Part shown: one piece after another, positions 54,435 to 63,309 of the stretch
Numbering within the stretch: the stretch's first letter is position 1
Layout of the letters: each line of letters begins with the position of its first letter
Origin: Hyphomicrobiales bacterium
GTDB taxonomy: Bacteria; Pseudomonadota; Alphaproteobacteria; Rhizobiales; OSC116
Assembly (NCBI GenBank): GCA_002401855.1
Contig: NVUH01000017.1
Span: forward strand, 1 to 64,000
Direction of reading: 5' to 3'
Length of the DNA: 64,000 nucleotides
Notes under the pieces: model-generated
Seen by the model: only the letters and a program-made list of their open reading frames with translations
Told to the model about the DNA's origin: nothing
The model's database searches: none
Made by a program: the position numbers and the translations under genes

Positions 54435-54821
54435 ATGTCAAATATCCCCACCAGCCGCCCGACCATCGCCATCCCTTTATGGGTGACTATTTTTGCATTA
54501 ATAGTCTGTATTTTGGGTGGGGCTTTGGGTGTGATGACCCTCTTTGTGCAAACTGACCCTGGCATGACAGTGTCTTGGGGCGGGCGCACCATTGGCTTGG
54601 CGATTGTAACTGGCATGGCAGTTTATCTAAAAAGCCCAATCCTTTATATGGCAGCATTTGCAGGCGGCATCGCGCGTGATTTTGGCGACATGATTGCCGA
54701 AATGAGCAAAGTCGAACCCAGCACAGGCGCGACTGTCGGTGCGGTTTTATTCATCCTTTTGGGCATTGGAGGTTTCATCGCCGCCAACATCAGCCGCAAA
54801 AGTGAAGCAAATGTTCTATAA
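54435..54821 (+). CDS. Small integral membrane protein, unknown
   Basis: A 128-residue protein with about four hydrophobic segments (near residues 14-35, 50-66, 68-84 and 100-120) and few charges. It is not recognised. AAAGGAG precedes the ATG by nine bases, and it follows the enoyl-CoA hydratase gene by 53 bases in the same orientation, so co-expression is likely. Confidence 0.7.
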   Translation: MSNIPTSRPTIAIPLWVTIFALIVCILGGALGVMTLFVQTDPGMTVSWGGRTIGLAIVTGMAVYLKSPILYMAAFAGGIARDFGDMIAEMSKVEPSTGATVGAVLFILLGIGGFIAANISRKSEANVL

Positions 54822-54931
54822 CGCTGTTGGTTTGCGGATAATAATCGCAATATTTCTCGAAATTTATTAAACTTTAGTCTATGCTTAACCTTGTCTAATA
54901 AGATACGTTATTAAAAACTAGGATTTTAATC

Positions 54932-55375
54932 ATGAAAAAAATAGTATTCATTGCAGCTTTACTTGCTGCATCATTTTCGACCACTGCATTGGCAGGAGAC
55001 ACGGCATCTGATAAAGACGCAAAACAATATTTTGTGAATTTAAAAGATGGTGACACTGTATCCAGCCCATTAAAAATTATCTTTGGCCTTTCAGGCATGG
55101 GTGTTGCACCCGCGACAGTAGACAAAGAAAATACCGGTCATCATCATCTATTCATCGACCGTCCACCATTGGGCGAGGGCGAAGATGGTAATGACGAGTT
55201 TGATGCCAACATCTCTGCTGATGAGCATAATGTGCATTTTGGTAAAGGCCAAACCGAAGTGACGATCACACTTAGCCCTGGCAAACATACATTGCAATTG
55301 GTACTTGGTGATAAAGACCATATTCCGCACAATATGCCAGTATTCTCTGAAGTAATCACCATCACCGTTAAATAA
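54932..55375 (+). CDS. Exported DUF4399 protein
   Basis: A 147-residue protein with a signal peptide (about residues 1-21, ending TALA-G) and a DUF4399 domain. A YFVNLKDGDTVSSPLKIIFGL start is followed by a GHHHLFID motif with three His and by a KHTLQLVLGDKDHIPH ending. The His-rich motifs suggest metal binding in the periplasm. Convergent with the ArsR gene, five bases apart. Confidence 0.85.
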   Translation: MKKIVFIAALLAASFSTTALAGDTASDKDAKQYFVNLKDGDTVSSPLKIIFGLSGMGVAPATVDKENTGHHHLFIDRPPLGEGEDGNDEFDANISADEHNVHFGKGQTEVTITLSPGKHTLQLVLGDKDHIPHNMPVFSEVITITVK

Positions 55376-55380
55376 TATAT

Positions 55381-56073
55381 CTATAACAAAAACGCGGCGA
55401 GCAATTTTTGTTCGCCCGTTTGACTGAACTCAATGATGCGGTTTTTAGCGCTGCGCTTGGCCCAACCGCGGCTTTCAAATTCGCTCAATAAAGCAGCGCC
55501 CAGACCACCAGCTAAATGATGCCGCCGCACGCTCCAATCTAAACACGAGCGGCAAATTGGGCGTTTTTGGTTTTTGAGATTTTTTATATCGATACCGAAT
55601 CGATCAAAGAATTCTGTACCTTTAACGGTAAGGGTCGGAAAACCCTGATTGCTATTTCTATCATTGACAATCAGCCCTTGGGCAATAAATCCATCAAACA
55701 TTTTTACCGCTATGTCACCAGCCAAGTGATCATAACATCTTCTGGCCTTACGCAAAGCAGGCTCTTTAGGCCCCGTGCGCACCCGCTTCGGTGCAATGTC
55801 AGCCGCCACATTGGCCAAGCTTTCGAGCAGAGCCGCAATTTCGTGATTGGCCAAACGGTAATATTTATGCCGCCCTTGTTTTTCGACACTCAAAAACCCG
55901 CCATCAACCAATTTAGCCAAATGCGAGCTGGTGGTCTGCTTGGTCACCCCCGCCTCAGAGGCCAATTCTGTTGCGGTCAATGCGCAGCCGCTTATCAGCG
56001 CGGTGAGGATATTGGCACGGGCAGGGTCGCCAATCAAAGCGGCGGTGGAAGATATATCAGGGCCTAGTTTCAT
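55381..56073 (-). CDS. ArsR-type winged-helix regulator with C-terminal domain
   Basis: A 230-residue regulator. The ArsR-like winged helix (about residues 8-80) includes SEAGVTKQTTSSHLAKLVDGGFL. The C-terminal half has a CRSCLDW motif and is shared by a subset of larger ArsR proteins. Inducer unknown. Divergent from the ABC exporter gene, 167 bases away, the likely target. Confidence 0.85.
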   Translation of the reverse strand: MKLGPDISSTAALIGDPARANILTALISGCALTATELASEAGVTKQTTSSHLAKLVDGGFLSVEKQGRHKYYRLANHEIAALLESLANVAADIAPKRVRTGPKEPALRKARRCYDHLAGDIAVKMFDGFIAQGLIVNDRNSNQGFPTLTVKGTEFFDRFGIDIKNLKNQKRPICRSCLDWSVRRHHLAGGLGAALLSEFESRGWAKRSAKNRIIEFSQTGEQKLLAAFLL

Positions 56074-56240
56074 AGTTCGACAATAGACGAACTGTGCTTG
56101 CTGTCAATGGGTTGATATTGACATGTAGCGGCAGGGGCGTTAAATCTTATGCATCGAAAAAGATTCCGAGTGCTGAAAACTTTGTTTTCACAGCGCGCTA
56201 TAGCGCGTCATTAAACTCTCCAAACGCCATCGGAATCATC

Positions 56241-58082
56241 ATGTTTCAATTCTTTGCTAAATTTATAAATCCGTACCAGCTGTATTCTCAAGCGACACCA
56301 CCATCTGACCCGTGGCGGTTTATGGCGCAAAACCTAAAAGGTTTTTGGCCGCTCATTGCCGTCAGCTTAATTTTGACCATTATCTGCGCGGGGTTGGAAG
56401 TGTGGTTGATCGGCTATGCAGGGCGCCTGGTCGACAATCTAACCACCACCATGCCGCAAAACTTGTGGCAAAGTCATGGCACAGAATTTCTAATTGTCAT
56501 CGCCCTGACCTTAATTATCCGCCCCTTCGCGCCTTTATTGCGAGAAGGCATCAATGACATTATATTTAGACCCAATGCCGTAGCGCTCATCCGCTGGCGC
56601 TTACACCATTATATCGTACAGCAATCGTTAAGCTGGTTTGAAAATGACATGGCTGGCCGCATTGCAGGCCATGTGCGTGATGCCGGCACCAGCGCCACAG
56701 GCGCGGCCTATCAGATTTTAAACACCTTGTCTTATGTATTTGTTTACATAGTTGGCTCGATCTGGCTCATGGCAATTATTGATGTCAGGCTGATTTGGCC
56801 GATATTGGCTTGGTTGGTCATTTATTTGGGTTTGATGCTTTATGTCGTACCAAAATTTCAGCAAAAATCCGCTGAATTTCAGAATGATTATTCGGCCCTA
56901 AATGGCATGTTGGTTGACACTTATAGCCACATTGCCACGGTTAAATTATTTGCCGCAGATAATAAATTTGAAGACAAGCAGAGTGACCAAAAGATTGAAG
57001 CCACGCGGCTGAGTTTTGTCGGTTTGCAAAAGGTTGAAGTGACCATTAACATTGGTTTACTATTCATTTCTAGCTTGTTGATTGTCGGCATGGTGGTCTA
57101 TAGCGTTGTCTTGTGGCAAATCGGCGCGGCGACTATTGGGCTGGTCGCCACTTCAATTGCGTTGAGCTTTCGTATTTCTTTAATGTCAGAATGGTTGATG
57201 GATGGCATGTCAAACCTTTACGGTTTTTTAGGTGCGTTGCGTGAATCGCTCAAAATATTAGCTTTGCCATTGGCGATTAAGGATGTGGCGGACGCGCCGA
57301 ATTTACATATTGGCGGTGGTGAGATTATATTTAGTGACATTCAGCATCAATATGGTCAAAATAACCACGTCAATGCGGGGCTTAATGGCGTTTCACTGAC
57401 CATTGCGGCAGGTGAAAAAATCGGTCTGGTGGGAAAATCAGGCGCAGGGAAATCAACCTTAGTTAATTTATTATTGCGGTTTTATGAGCTAGAACAAGGC
57501 CAAATATACGTTGATGGGCAGGACATTCGCCAGATAAAACAAACCAGCTTGCGCCAAAATATCGGCATGGTAACCCAAGATGCCGCGCTTTTGCACCGCT
57601 CGATTGCCCAGAATATCGCATATGGCCGCGAAGCGATGTCACGCGATGAAATTATGCACGCGGCGCAAAAAGCCCATGCTCATGAATTTATTATGCAATT
57701 GCAGGATGATCGAGGCAGAACGGGTTATGACGTTGAAGTGGGTGAGCGCGGCGTAAAACTTTCGGGTGGCCAACGCCAACGCATTGCTTTGGCACGGGTG
57801 ATGTTGAAAAATGCTCCGATATTAATATTGGATGAGGCGACATCGGCATTGGATAGCGAGGTTGAAGCCGCGATTCAAGATAGCCTATATGACGTGATGC
57901 ATGGCAAAACAGTAATTGCCATCGCCCATAGGCTATCGACCATTGCTCAAATGGATAGGATCATTGTGCTCGACAAAGGCGTGATTGCCGAACAAGGCAG
58001 CCATGATGAATTGTTAAAAAAGCGCGGTATTTATGCAAAATTATGGGCTTTGCAATCTGGTGGTTATTTGGGCACAGGATAA
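56241..58082 (+). CDS. ABC exporter, fused membrane and ATPase domains
   Basis: A half-transporter of about 613 residues. Six membrane helices (about residues 30-320) are followed by an ATPase domain with Walker A GKSGAGKST, signature LSGGQRQRIALAR, Walker B LILDEATSALD and the IAHRLST switch His. It probably works as a homodimer exporting a lipid, peptide or drug. GGAAT lies before the ATG at 56241. The longer frame from 56094 has no support. Next to ArsR regulators on both sides. Confidence 0.92.
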   Translation: MFQFFAKFINPYQLYSQATPPSDPWRFMAQNLKGFWPLIAVSLILTIICAGLEVWLIGYAGRLVDNLTTTMPQNLWQSHGTEFLIVIALTLIIRPFAPLLREGINDIIFRPNAVALIRWRLHHYIVQQSLSWFENDMAGRIAGHVRDAGTSATGAAYQILNTLSYVFVYIVGSIWLMAIIDVRLIWPILAWLVIYLGLMLYVVPKFQQKSAEFQNDYSALNGMLVDTYSHIATVKLFAADNKFEDKQSDQKIEATRLSFVGLQKVEVTINIGLLFISSLLIVGMVVYSVVLWQIGAATIGLVATSIALSFRISLMSEWLMDGMSNLYGFLGALRESLKILALPLAIKDVADAPNLHIGGGEIIFSDIQHQYGQNNHVNAGLNGVSLTIAAGEKIGLVGKSGAGKSTLVNLLLRFYELEQGQIYVDGQDIRQIKQTSLRQNIGMVTQDAALLHRSIAQNIAYGREAMSRDEIMHAAQKAHAHEFIMQLQDDRGRTGYDVEVGERGVKLSGGQRQRIALARVMLKNAPILILDEATSALDSEVEAAIQDSLYDVMHGKTVIAIAHRLSTIAQMDRIIVLDKGVIAEQGSHDELLKKRGIYAKLWALQSGGYLGTG

Positions 58083-58122
58083 TTTGGTTGACAAATCATT
58101 GCTTTGCTTTATATTCACCCAT

Positions 58123-58506
58123 ATGGTTGAATATAAAGATACAGAAAAATTATCGGATATATTAAAGGCCGCGAGTGACCCAACTCGCCGCGCGATACTC
58201 ACCATCTTGGTGCAACAAGGCGCTTTACGGGTGACCGAATTAGCCAAACATTATGACATGAGCTTAAACTCAATAAGCAAACATATTAAAGTTTTGGAAA
58301 AGGCTGGCCTAGTGAGCCGCAAAACCATGGGGCGCGTGCATTTAATCGAAGCTGAGCTTGAGCCAATAAGTGAAATAGAAAACTGGTTTAAAAATTTGAA
58401 ATCCATATGGGCATTGCGGCTTGAAAGCCTAGATGCCCTGATTGGACTGCCAGATGACGGAGGCAAAGATCAGCGAATTGACATTAAACGTGGAACACAC
58501 CATTAA
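58123..58506 (+). CDS. ArsR-family regulator
   Basis: A 127-residue winged-helix protein. The recognition region has ASDPTRRAILTIL and MSLNSISKHIKVLEKAGLV. It lacks an obvious metal Cys motif, and is of the type found in front of AHSA1/SRPBCC genes. The ATG at 58123 is used because an upstream frame runs into the ABC gene. Its end overlaps the next gene by 53 bases. Confidence 0.9.
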   Translation: MVEYKDTEKLSDILKAASDPTRRAILTILVQQGALRVTELAKHYDMSLNSISKHIKVLEKAGLVSRKTMGRVHLIEAELEPISEIENWFKNLKSIWALRLESLDALIGLPDDGGKDQRIDIKRGTHH

Positions 58507-58903
58507 CGCGCCGATTGAATTTGTTTATAATGCATGGCTTGACCCCGCATTAATGGCCAGATTTATGATACCAGCATCTGGTGTGGTGACCACGGATATA
58601 AGCACCGAGCCGCATGTTGGCGGGCGCTTTGCCCTGACCATGATTGTTGATGGCAATCACCTAGAACATAAAGGCGAATATCTTGCTTTGCAGCCTTATA
58701 CCAAATTAGTATTCACATGGATTTCACCATTTTCTATAGATGGTTCAACAGTGACATTGAATTTGAGCGAGGCGGTGGATGGCACGCATATACGCCTCAC
58801 TCAGGTTAAGTTTTTGGACGAAGAAATGCGTGATAACCACAATAACGGTTGGTTGGCCATTTTGGCTAGTTTACACCAACTTTTAACAGCAAAAGGAGAA
58901 TGA
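58454..58903 (+). CDS. SRPBCC (AHSA1/START-like) domain protein
   Basis: A 149-residue protein with the START-like hydrophobic-cavity fold. The INAPIEFVYNAWLDPALMARF start and the GGRFALTMIVDG and NGWLAILASLHQLL ending are typical of AHSA1-like proteins. It overlaps the ArsR gene by 53 bases in another frame, a strong sign of coupled expression. Ligand unknown. Confidence 0.88.
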   Translation: MTEAKISELTLNVEHTINAPIEFVYNAWLDPALMARFMIPASGVVTTDISTEPHVGGRFALTMIVDGNHLEHKGEYLALQPYTKLVFTWISPFSIDGSTVTLNLSEAVDGTHIRLTQVKFLDEEMRDNHNNGWLAILASLHQLLTAKGE

Positions 58904-58904
58904 A

Positions 58905-59288
58905 ATGCAAGAATTAGCAAATGTAAATTGGCTGGCAGTAATTGTTGGCACAATAGTGTCTTTTCTAGTCGGTTGGGCATGGTATAGCTCCATGCTATTT
59001 GGCAAAAAATGGGCCGAAGGCTCTGGGGTTGAATTGGGCAAGGCTAATGATATGCCCATTATGGCCATGGCAAGCAACTTAGTGGCCTTGTTTTTGTTGG
59101 CCCTGGTTGTTGGCATCACCGCCACACAAGATATGCTGGTCACCGCGATTGTGGCGATTTTAGCCTGCTCAGTATTTGTGTTTTCTATGGGTGGGTATAT
59201 TAAAAAATCCAGCTATGCAAAGATTGTTGACCTGTTTTACATAATTGTAGCAGGTATTGTGATGATCATTTGCCAAGGCATTTTTTAG
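58905..59288 (+). CDS. DUF1761 membrane protein
   Basis: A 127-residue protein with four hydrophobic segments and the NWLAVIVGTIVSFLVGWAWY start and MFGKKW-like LFGKKWAEG segment of the DUF1761 family. Function unknown. Its ATG overlaps the context of the SRPBCC stop (GAATGAAATGC), so ArsR, SRPBCC and DUF1761 form one operon. Confidence 0.85.
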   Translation: MQELANVNWLAVIVGTIVSFLVGWAWYSSMLFGKKWAEGSGVELGKANDMPIMAMASNLVALFLLALVVGITATQDMLVTAIVAILACSVFVFSMGGYIKKSSYAKIVDLFYIIVAGIVMIICQGIF

Positions 59289-59318
59289 CCATCAATTGTA
59301 ATTACAAATTTACCAAAT

Positions 59319-59357
59319 ACACGGCCAGAGATGAATTTTTCAGCGCTCTGGCCGTGT
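59319..59357. terminator. Strong hairpin after the DUF1761 gene
   Basis: ACACGGCCAGAG (59319-59330) and CTCTGGCCGTGT (59346-59357) form a perfect 12-pair stem around 15 bases. No T-run follows, so it is an imperfect intrinsic terminator or an mRNA 3' stabiliser for the ArsR-SRPBCC-DUF1761 operon. The rest of the 172-base gap shows nothing. Confidence 0.55.
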
Positions 59358-59460
59358 CTGTGGCAACCCTTGCGCTACATCAAACAATAACAGTTCGATC
59401 CTAGTCGAACCATTTTTGATTCTAACCTGCTATTTTGGGGTAATTAATCAGGAGTGGAAT

Positions 59461-60108
59461 ATGTTGTTAAATTATCTTTATGACAAATATTATGAGCGGT
59501 CGGCATTTTGTGCGGCAGCCAATATTGATTTGCAAACTTTGGACAAGTGGGAATCGGCAAATCTGGTGCCCAAAGCCTCGTATATTATGGACAATGATTT
59601 ACAGGTAAAAAGCTTTGTGGCTGACCATCAAGAGACTCAAAAATATGAGTTTTATTTGAAAGGCCAGCTTGAATGGCTGGCGCAGATAGCTGACAAAAAT
59701 ATAACCACCGAGAACGCCGCCCGACATTATTTCGAAACTCAATATGGTTTCGCGATTGAGCGATTTTTGGCGACTGAACTAGGCCAGAAGATTGCCGAAA
59801 TATACCCGCAATCTGCGTGGAATTTAGACGATTATACCGAAACATGGCAGCATTTTTTAGTGGGCACATATGGGCTTTGCACAAGGTCAGGTTTGCCCAA
59901 TGAGATTTTCCTTAAACATGTTTACATTCGGTTTATTAAATTTGTAACGCAAACGAATCGACCTAATGAAATAAAGCTAAAATTGCTTGATATGTTGAGC
60001 CAAGCGGTGGAGGCTTTGGATAAAGTCGAGAGTGATTTTGCCCCGCATGAAGTGGCACAATCATCGCGTCAAAGATGCATTATCAACATCAGAAAGAATT
60101 ATTTGTAA
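59461..60108 (+). CDS. Hypothetical protein, possibly DUF6058-like
   Basis: A 215-residue soluble, mostly helical protein. The beginning (YLYDKYYERSAFCAAANI, then a VPKASY segment) and the mid-part FETQYGFAIERF resemble the DUF6058 family, but this is recalled resemblance only. AGGAGT lies before the ATG. Its stop overlaps the ATG of the NIPSNAP gene (TAATG). Confidence 0.6.
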   Translation: MLLNYLYDKYYERSAFCAAANIDLQTLDKWESANLVPKASYIMDNDLQVKSFVADHQETQKYEFYLKGQLEWLAQIADKNITTENAARHYFETQYGFAIERFLATELGQKIAEIYPQSAWNLDDYTETWQHFLVGTYGLCTRSGLPNEIFLKHVYIRFIKFVTQTNRPNEIKLKLLDMLSQAVEALDKVESDFAPHEVAQSSRQRCIINIRKNYL

Positions 60109-60422
60109 TGATTACATGTTTTATAAAATATGAAATTGACCCATATAAACGCCAGCAGTTTGAACAATATGCCCAAAATTGGGGGCAAGCCATACCGCAA
60201 TGCGGTGCAGATTTAATTGGCTATTATGCGCCGCACGAAGGCTCGACCACCACAGCTTATGGCCTTTATAACATCAAAGATTTGGCACAATATGAAGCTT
60301 ATCGCGCGCGGTTGTCTGACCATCCATTGGGGCAAGAAAATTATCAATTTGCGCAAAAAGAAAAATTCATTTTAAAAGAAGATCGCATATTTTTGCGCAA
60401 CGCATCATTGCCACCGAGTTAA
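60108..60422 (+). CDS. NIPSNAP family protein
   Basis: A 104-residue ferredoxin-like-fold protein with the family pattern MITCFIKYEIDPYKRQQFEQYA, then LIGYYAPHEGSTTTAYGLY and a Phe/Tyr-rich end. Function unknown. Some relatives sense or bind aldehydes or lipids. It overlaps the previous stop by one base. An antibiotic-monooxygenase-like fragment follows directly. Confidence 0.85.
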   Translation: MITCFIKYEIDPYKRQQFEQYAQNWGQAIPQCGADLIGYYAPHEGSTTTAYGLYNIKDLAQYEAYRARLSDHPLGQENYQFAQKEKFILKEDRIFLRNASLPPS

Positions 60423-60430
60423 AGCCACTT

Positions 60431-60691
60431 TTGCAAACGATAGATGGTTTTATATCGATTGAACGTTTTGCCAGTATGGCGGTCGAGGGGAAAATTCTGT
60501 CATTGTCATTTTGGCGCGATGAACAGGCGGTCAAACAATGGCGTAATTTAGAGGCGCATAGAGCGGCGCAGACAAAGGGGCGTGGTAAAATATTTGATGA
60601 CTATCGCATTCGCATCGCTGAGGTGGCGCGTGACTATGCGATGAATGAACGAGACGAAGCGCCAAAGGATTCAACGGATTGGCACCATTAG
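60431..60691 (+). pseudogene. ABM (antibiotic biosynthesis monooxygenase-like) protein lacking its N-terminus
   Basis: The frame encodes 86 residues matching the ABM fold from its first conserved turn onward: DGFISIERF, KILSLSFWRDE and EAPKDSTDW. Relatives have about 20-25 residues more at the N-terminus. Upstream codons in this frame (from about 60396) still read as IIATELKPLLQT, which fits the family, but lie inside the NIPSNAP end and have no start codon. A TTG at 60431 is the only start. It is either a truncated gene or one recently overprinted by the NIPSNAP end. Confidence 0.6.
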
Positions 60692-60754
60692 AATTGGCAA
60701 ATTGGCACTTGCCCGAATGATAGAAAAAAATAATATAATAGAAAAGGAAAATAT

Positions 60755-61393
60755 ATGGAACAGATCTGGATATATTTGCCGAGCATTATGTTGGCATATG
60801 CGGCATTTTTATTGGGCGCTATGAGCCCAGGGCCAAACATCTTGGCAGTGATTGGCACATCAATGAGCGAAGGCCGCAAATCGGGCACCGCTTTGGCAAT
60901 GGGCATCGCCATGGGCTCTTTTTCATGGGGCCTATTATCGGCCGTTGGCTTAACAGCATTATTGGCAACATATGCCTCGGCATTATTTGTGATTAAAATC
61001 ATTGGCGGCTGCTACCTGTTGTGGCTAGGCTATAAATCCTTGCGCAGCGCTGCATCAAAATATGATTTAAACACTGTGACTTTAGATGGCGACAAACGCC
61101 GACCGCGAGATTTTTTCATACGCGGCTACTTAATTCAAATGACCAACCCAAAAGCCGCCTTAACATGGGTAGCGATTATAACCCTGGGGCTAGCACCAGA
61201 TGCTCCTGTATGGGTTGCAGCATCAATTGTTACGGGTGCGACTCTACTATCCATCATCATGCACGGCTTATATGCAGTCGCCTTTTCGACCAATTTAATG
61301 GTACGCGTATATTCGAAAGCCAGAAAATACATCCAAGCCACCCTTGGCATATTTTTTGTCGGCGCTGGCATAAAGCTACTAAGCGGCAAATAA
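60755..61393 (+). CDS. LysE/RhtB family exporter
   Basis: A 212-residue protein with six hydrophobic segments, the family signature GAMSPGPNILAVIGTS-like start and a QMTNPKAALTWVA segment. It probably exports amino acids or derivatives. GAAAAGGAAA precedes the ATG. It is convergent with the VOC gene, with repeat copy 11 between. Confidence 0.92.
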   Translation: MEQIWIYLPSIMLAYAAFLLGAMSPGPNILAVIGTSMSEGRKSGTALAMGIAMGSFSWGLLSAVGLTALLATYASALFVIKIIGGCYLLWLGYKSLRSAASKYDLNTVTLDGDKRRPRDFFIRGYLIQMTNPKAALTWVAIITLGLAPDAPVWVAASIVTGATLLSIIMHGLYAVAFSTNLMVRVYSKARKYIQATLGIFFVGAGIKLLSGK

Positions 61394-61416
61394 AGACAGT
61401 TGGCTGTTAGTTGAGG

Positions 61417-61755
61417 CTCTGGAAGTCTGCTTTTTTGCTTAGCACTGCGTGCGTTCGCTCCGCTCTCTAGCTAAGCCACTCAGCCGCTGGTCGGGTGCAG
61501 ACACACCACCCAACTTAACTACATTATGCTTAGTGAGCTAGAGTTTGGTGAAACTCCGAACTCCGGTGCTAGACGGTTTGCTCATTGTGCTTTTCATGGA
61601 AAAAGGGTCCGAAGCCTTTAGGCTGAGGCAAGCGCGACCGCGCGTCGCCGTTAGGCGTGGCAAGAGAGCGGAGCGAACGCACGCAGTGCTTATAGAGAGC
61701 AAAGCGAACGATAAAAGAGAGGCGAAGCCGAACGAAAAAATGCAAACTTCCAGAG
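61417..61755 (+). repeat. Composite repeat, copy 11 (type B element with both ends)
   Basis: A 339-base type B element from CTCTGGAAGTCTGC (61417-61430) to TGCAAACTTCCAGAG (61741-61755); one base of the left end differs from the right. The internal 22-base inverted repeat (61447-61468 and 61663-61684) is exact and identical to that of copies 8 and 9. Hairpins 1 to 3 of the beta string are present, while the last (GCCTACC-GATA-GGTAGGC) is replaced by AGAGAGCAAAGCGAACG. Between convergent genes. Confidence 0.9.
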
Positions 61756-61825
61756 CATCAACAGGGACACCGCCCAGAATTAACCGCCCAAAAGTCTTTT
61801 AAAACTTCAAACTCAGAGTCTCAAT

Positions 61826-62197
61826 TCACCGATGCTGATCAATCAGAATTTCATTCCCATCAGGGTCAGTAAGCGTAATGCTAGCAGGGCCTTTACTACC
61901 AGCTTCTGTCTTAGTGCTCAACTTCACGCCGTCAGCCTCTAACGATTTCTCAATATCTCTAACATCAGCAAATTCAGCGAGCTCAGAGCAATCGAAATTC
62001 CACCCAGGGTTAAAAGTTAGAATATTCTTTTCGAACATACCTTGATACAGGCCAATGAGCGTAGTGCCATTACGCATGACGACATAATTATGTTCCATGT
62101 TACCGCCCGATTGGACAAACCCGAGCTTTTCATAAAAAGCCTTAGACACTAAAAGATCTTTGACCGCTAGACTGCTTGAAAATGCACCCAATTCCAT
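61826..62197 (-). CDS. VOC (glyoxalase/bleomycin-resistance fold) protein
   Basis: A 123-residue protein of the vicinal oxygen chelate fold. It has LAVKDLLVSKAFYEKLGFVQ at the start and TLTDPDGNEILID at the end, carrying a metal-ligand Glu. Substrate unknown. It lies 22 bases downstream of the zinc dehydrogenase gene in the same orientation and may share its transcript. Confidence 0.88.
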   Translation of the reverse strand: MELGAFSSSLAVKDLLVSKAFYEKLGFVQSGGNMEHNYVVMRNGTTLIGLYQGMFEKNILTFNPGWNFDCSELAEFADVRDIEKSLEADGVKLSTKTEAGSKGPASITLTDPDGNEILIDQHR

Positions 62198-62219
62198 AAT
62201 ATTCTTCCTATATTTTGCT

Positions 62220-63257
62220 TCAAAATTCTATAATGACTTTGACAGAACGGCTTCGATCACCCGCTGCATCAAATGCCGCAACCGCATCTTCGAGCTTATA
62301 TCGCCCTGTTATGATTGGTTTAACATCTATTTTGCCACTATTAATAAGTTTGACCGCCTCAACATATTCATCATTAAAGCGGAATGTACCTTTCAGCGTA
62401 ATTTCTTTGGCCACCAAAACATTCAAAGGTATATTCGTTTCGCCGCCGATTCCAACCTGCACAATAATACCTTGCGGGCGGATGCAATCTATCGCCGTAC
62501 TAAGCGCAATAGGTGCACCGCTACATTCAAACACCACATCAAAATGGCCTTTATTAGCGGCATATTCTGTCATTGTATCGGAGTTTGCGGCGGTATTTAT
62601 GGCTTTTGTTGCCCCCATCTGTTGCGCAATTTTAAGCGTCGCATCCTGAATGTCCGTCACCACAATTTCGGCAGCGCCCGCCTCAACCGACAAAGCCACA
62701 CACAAGGCCCCAATCGGCCCCGCACCTGTGACCAGCACTTTTTTGCTGTTAAGCTCACCCGCTTGATTGCGTGCGTGGGTACAGACGGCCAATGGCTCAG
62801 CACATGCACCTTCGGCTAGGCTGATATGATCGGCCAGCGGAATGCATTGCTCAGCTTTAACCACCATAGCTTCGCGAAACGCACCCTGCACATGCGGCAT
62901 GCGCATGGCCGAGCCGAAAAACAACATATCAAGGCAATGATGATGCAAGCCTTGATCGCAATATTGGCAGTTGCCACAAGGCAGCGACGGATTAAGCGCC
63001 ACCTTGTCGCCGATTTTGACGTTGGATACGCCTGCGCCTAATGCTTTGACGATGCCCGCAACCTCATGGCCAAGAATAATTGGTTCACGCACCCGTATGG
63101 CGCCAAAACCACCATGATGGTAATAATGCAAGTCGCTACCGCATACACCGCCTGCACCAACGGCTACGAGAACCTCGCCCGCAGTAGGTTCGGCAACCTC
63201 AATGGTTTCGATACGTAAGTCATGAGCGGCATGCAGCCGTGCAATGCGTGTTTTCAT
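62220..63257 (-). CDS. Zinc-dependent medium-chain dehydrogenase, L-idonate 5-dehydrogenase-like
   Basis: A dehydrogenase of about 345 residues. The catalytic zinc residues are in GGVCGSDLHYY and GHEVAG. The structural zinc cysteines are in PCGNCQYCDQGLHHHC, and the cofactor loop is GAGPIGALCV. The HYYHHGGFG segment after the catalytic Cys favours the idonate/sorbitol dehydrogenase branch. The ATG at 63257 has GGGG upstream and gives the normal length. A frame from 63338 adds 27 unsupported residues. Confidence 0.88.
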   Translation of the reverse strand: MKTRIARLHAAHDLRIETIEVAEPTAGEVLVAVGAGGVCGSDLHYYHHGGFGAIRVREPIILGHEVAGIVKALGAGVSNVKIGDKVALNPSLPCGNCQYCDQGLHHHCLDMLFFGSAMRMPHVQGAFREAMVVKAEQCIPLADHISLAEGACAEPLAVCTHARNQAGELNSKKVLVTGAGPIGALCVALSVEAGAAEIVVTDIQDATLKIAQQMGATKAINTAANSDTMTEYAANKGHFDVVFECSGAPIALSTAIDCIRPQGIIVQVGIGGETNIPLNVLVAKEITLKGTFRFNDEYVEAVKLINSGKIDVKPIITGRYKLEDAVAAFDAAGDRSRSVKVIIEF

Positions 63258-63309
63258 TTTTGCCCCTTTTTTGCAACAAAGTAGCACGGCGGCAATCATA
63301 CTCCAAGCC

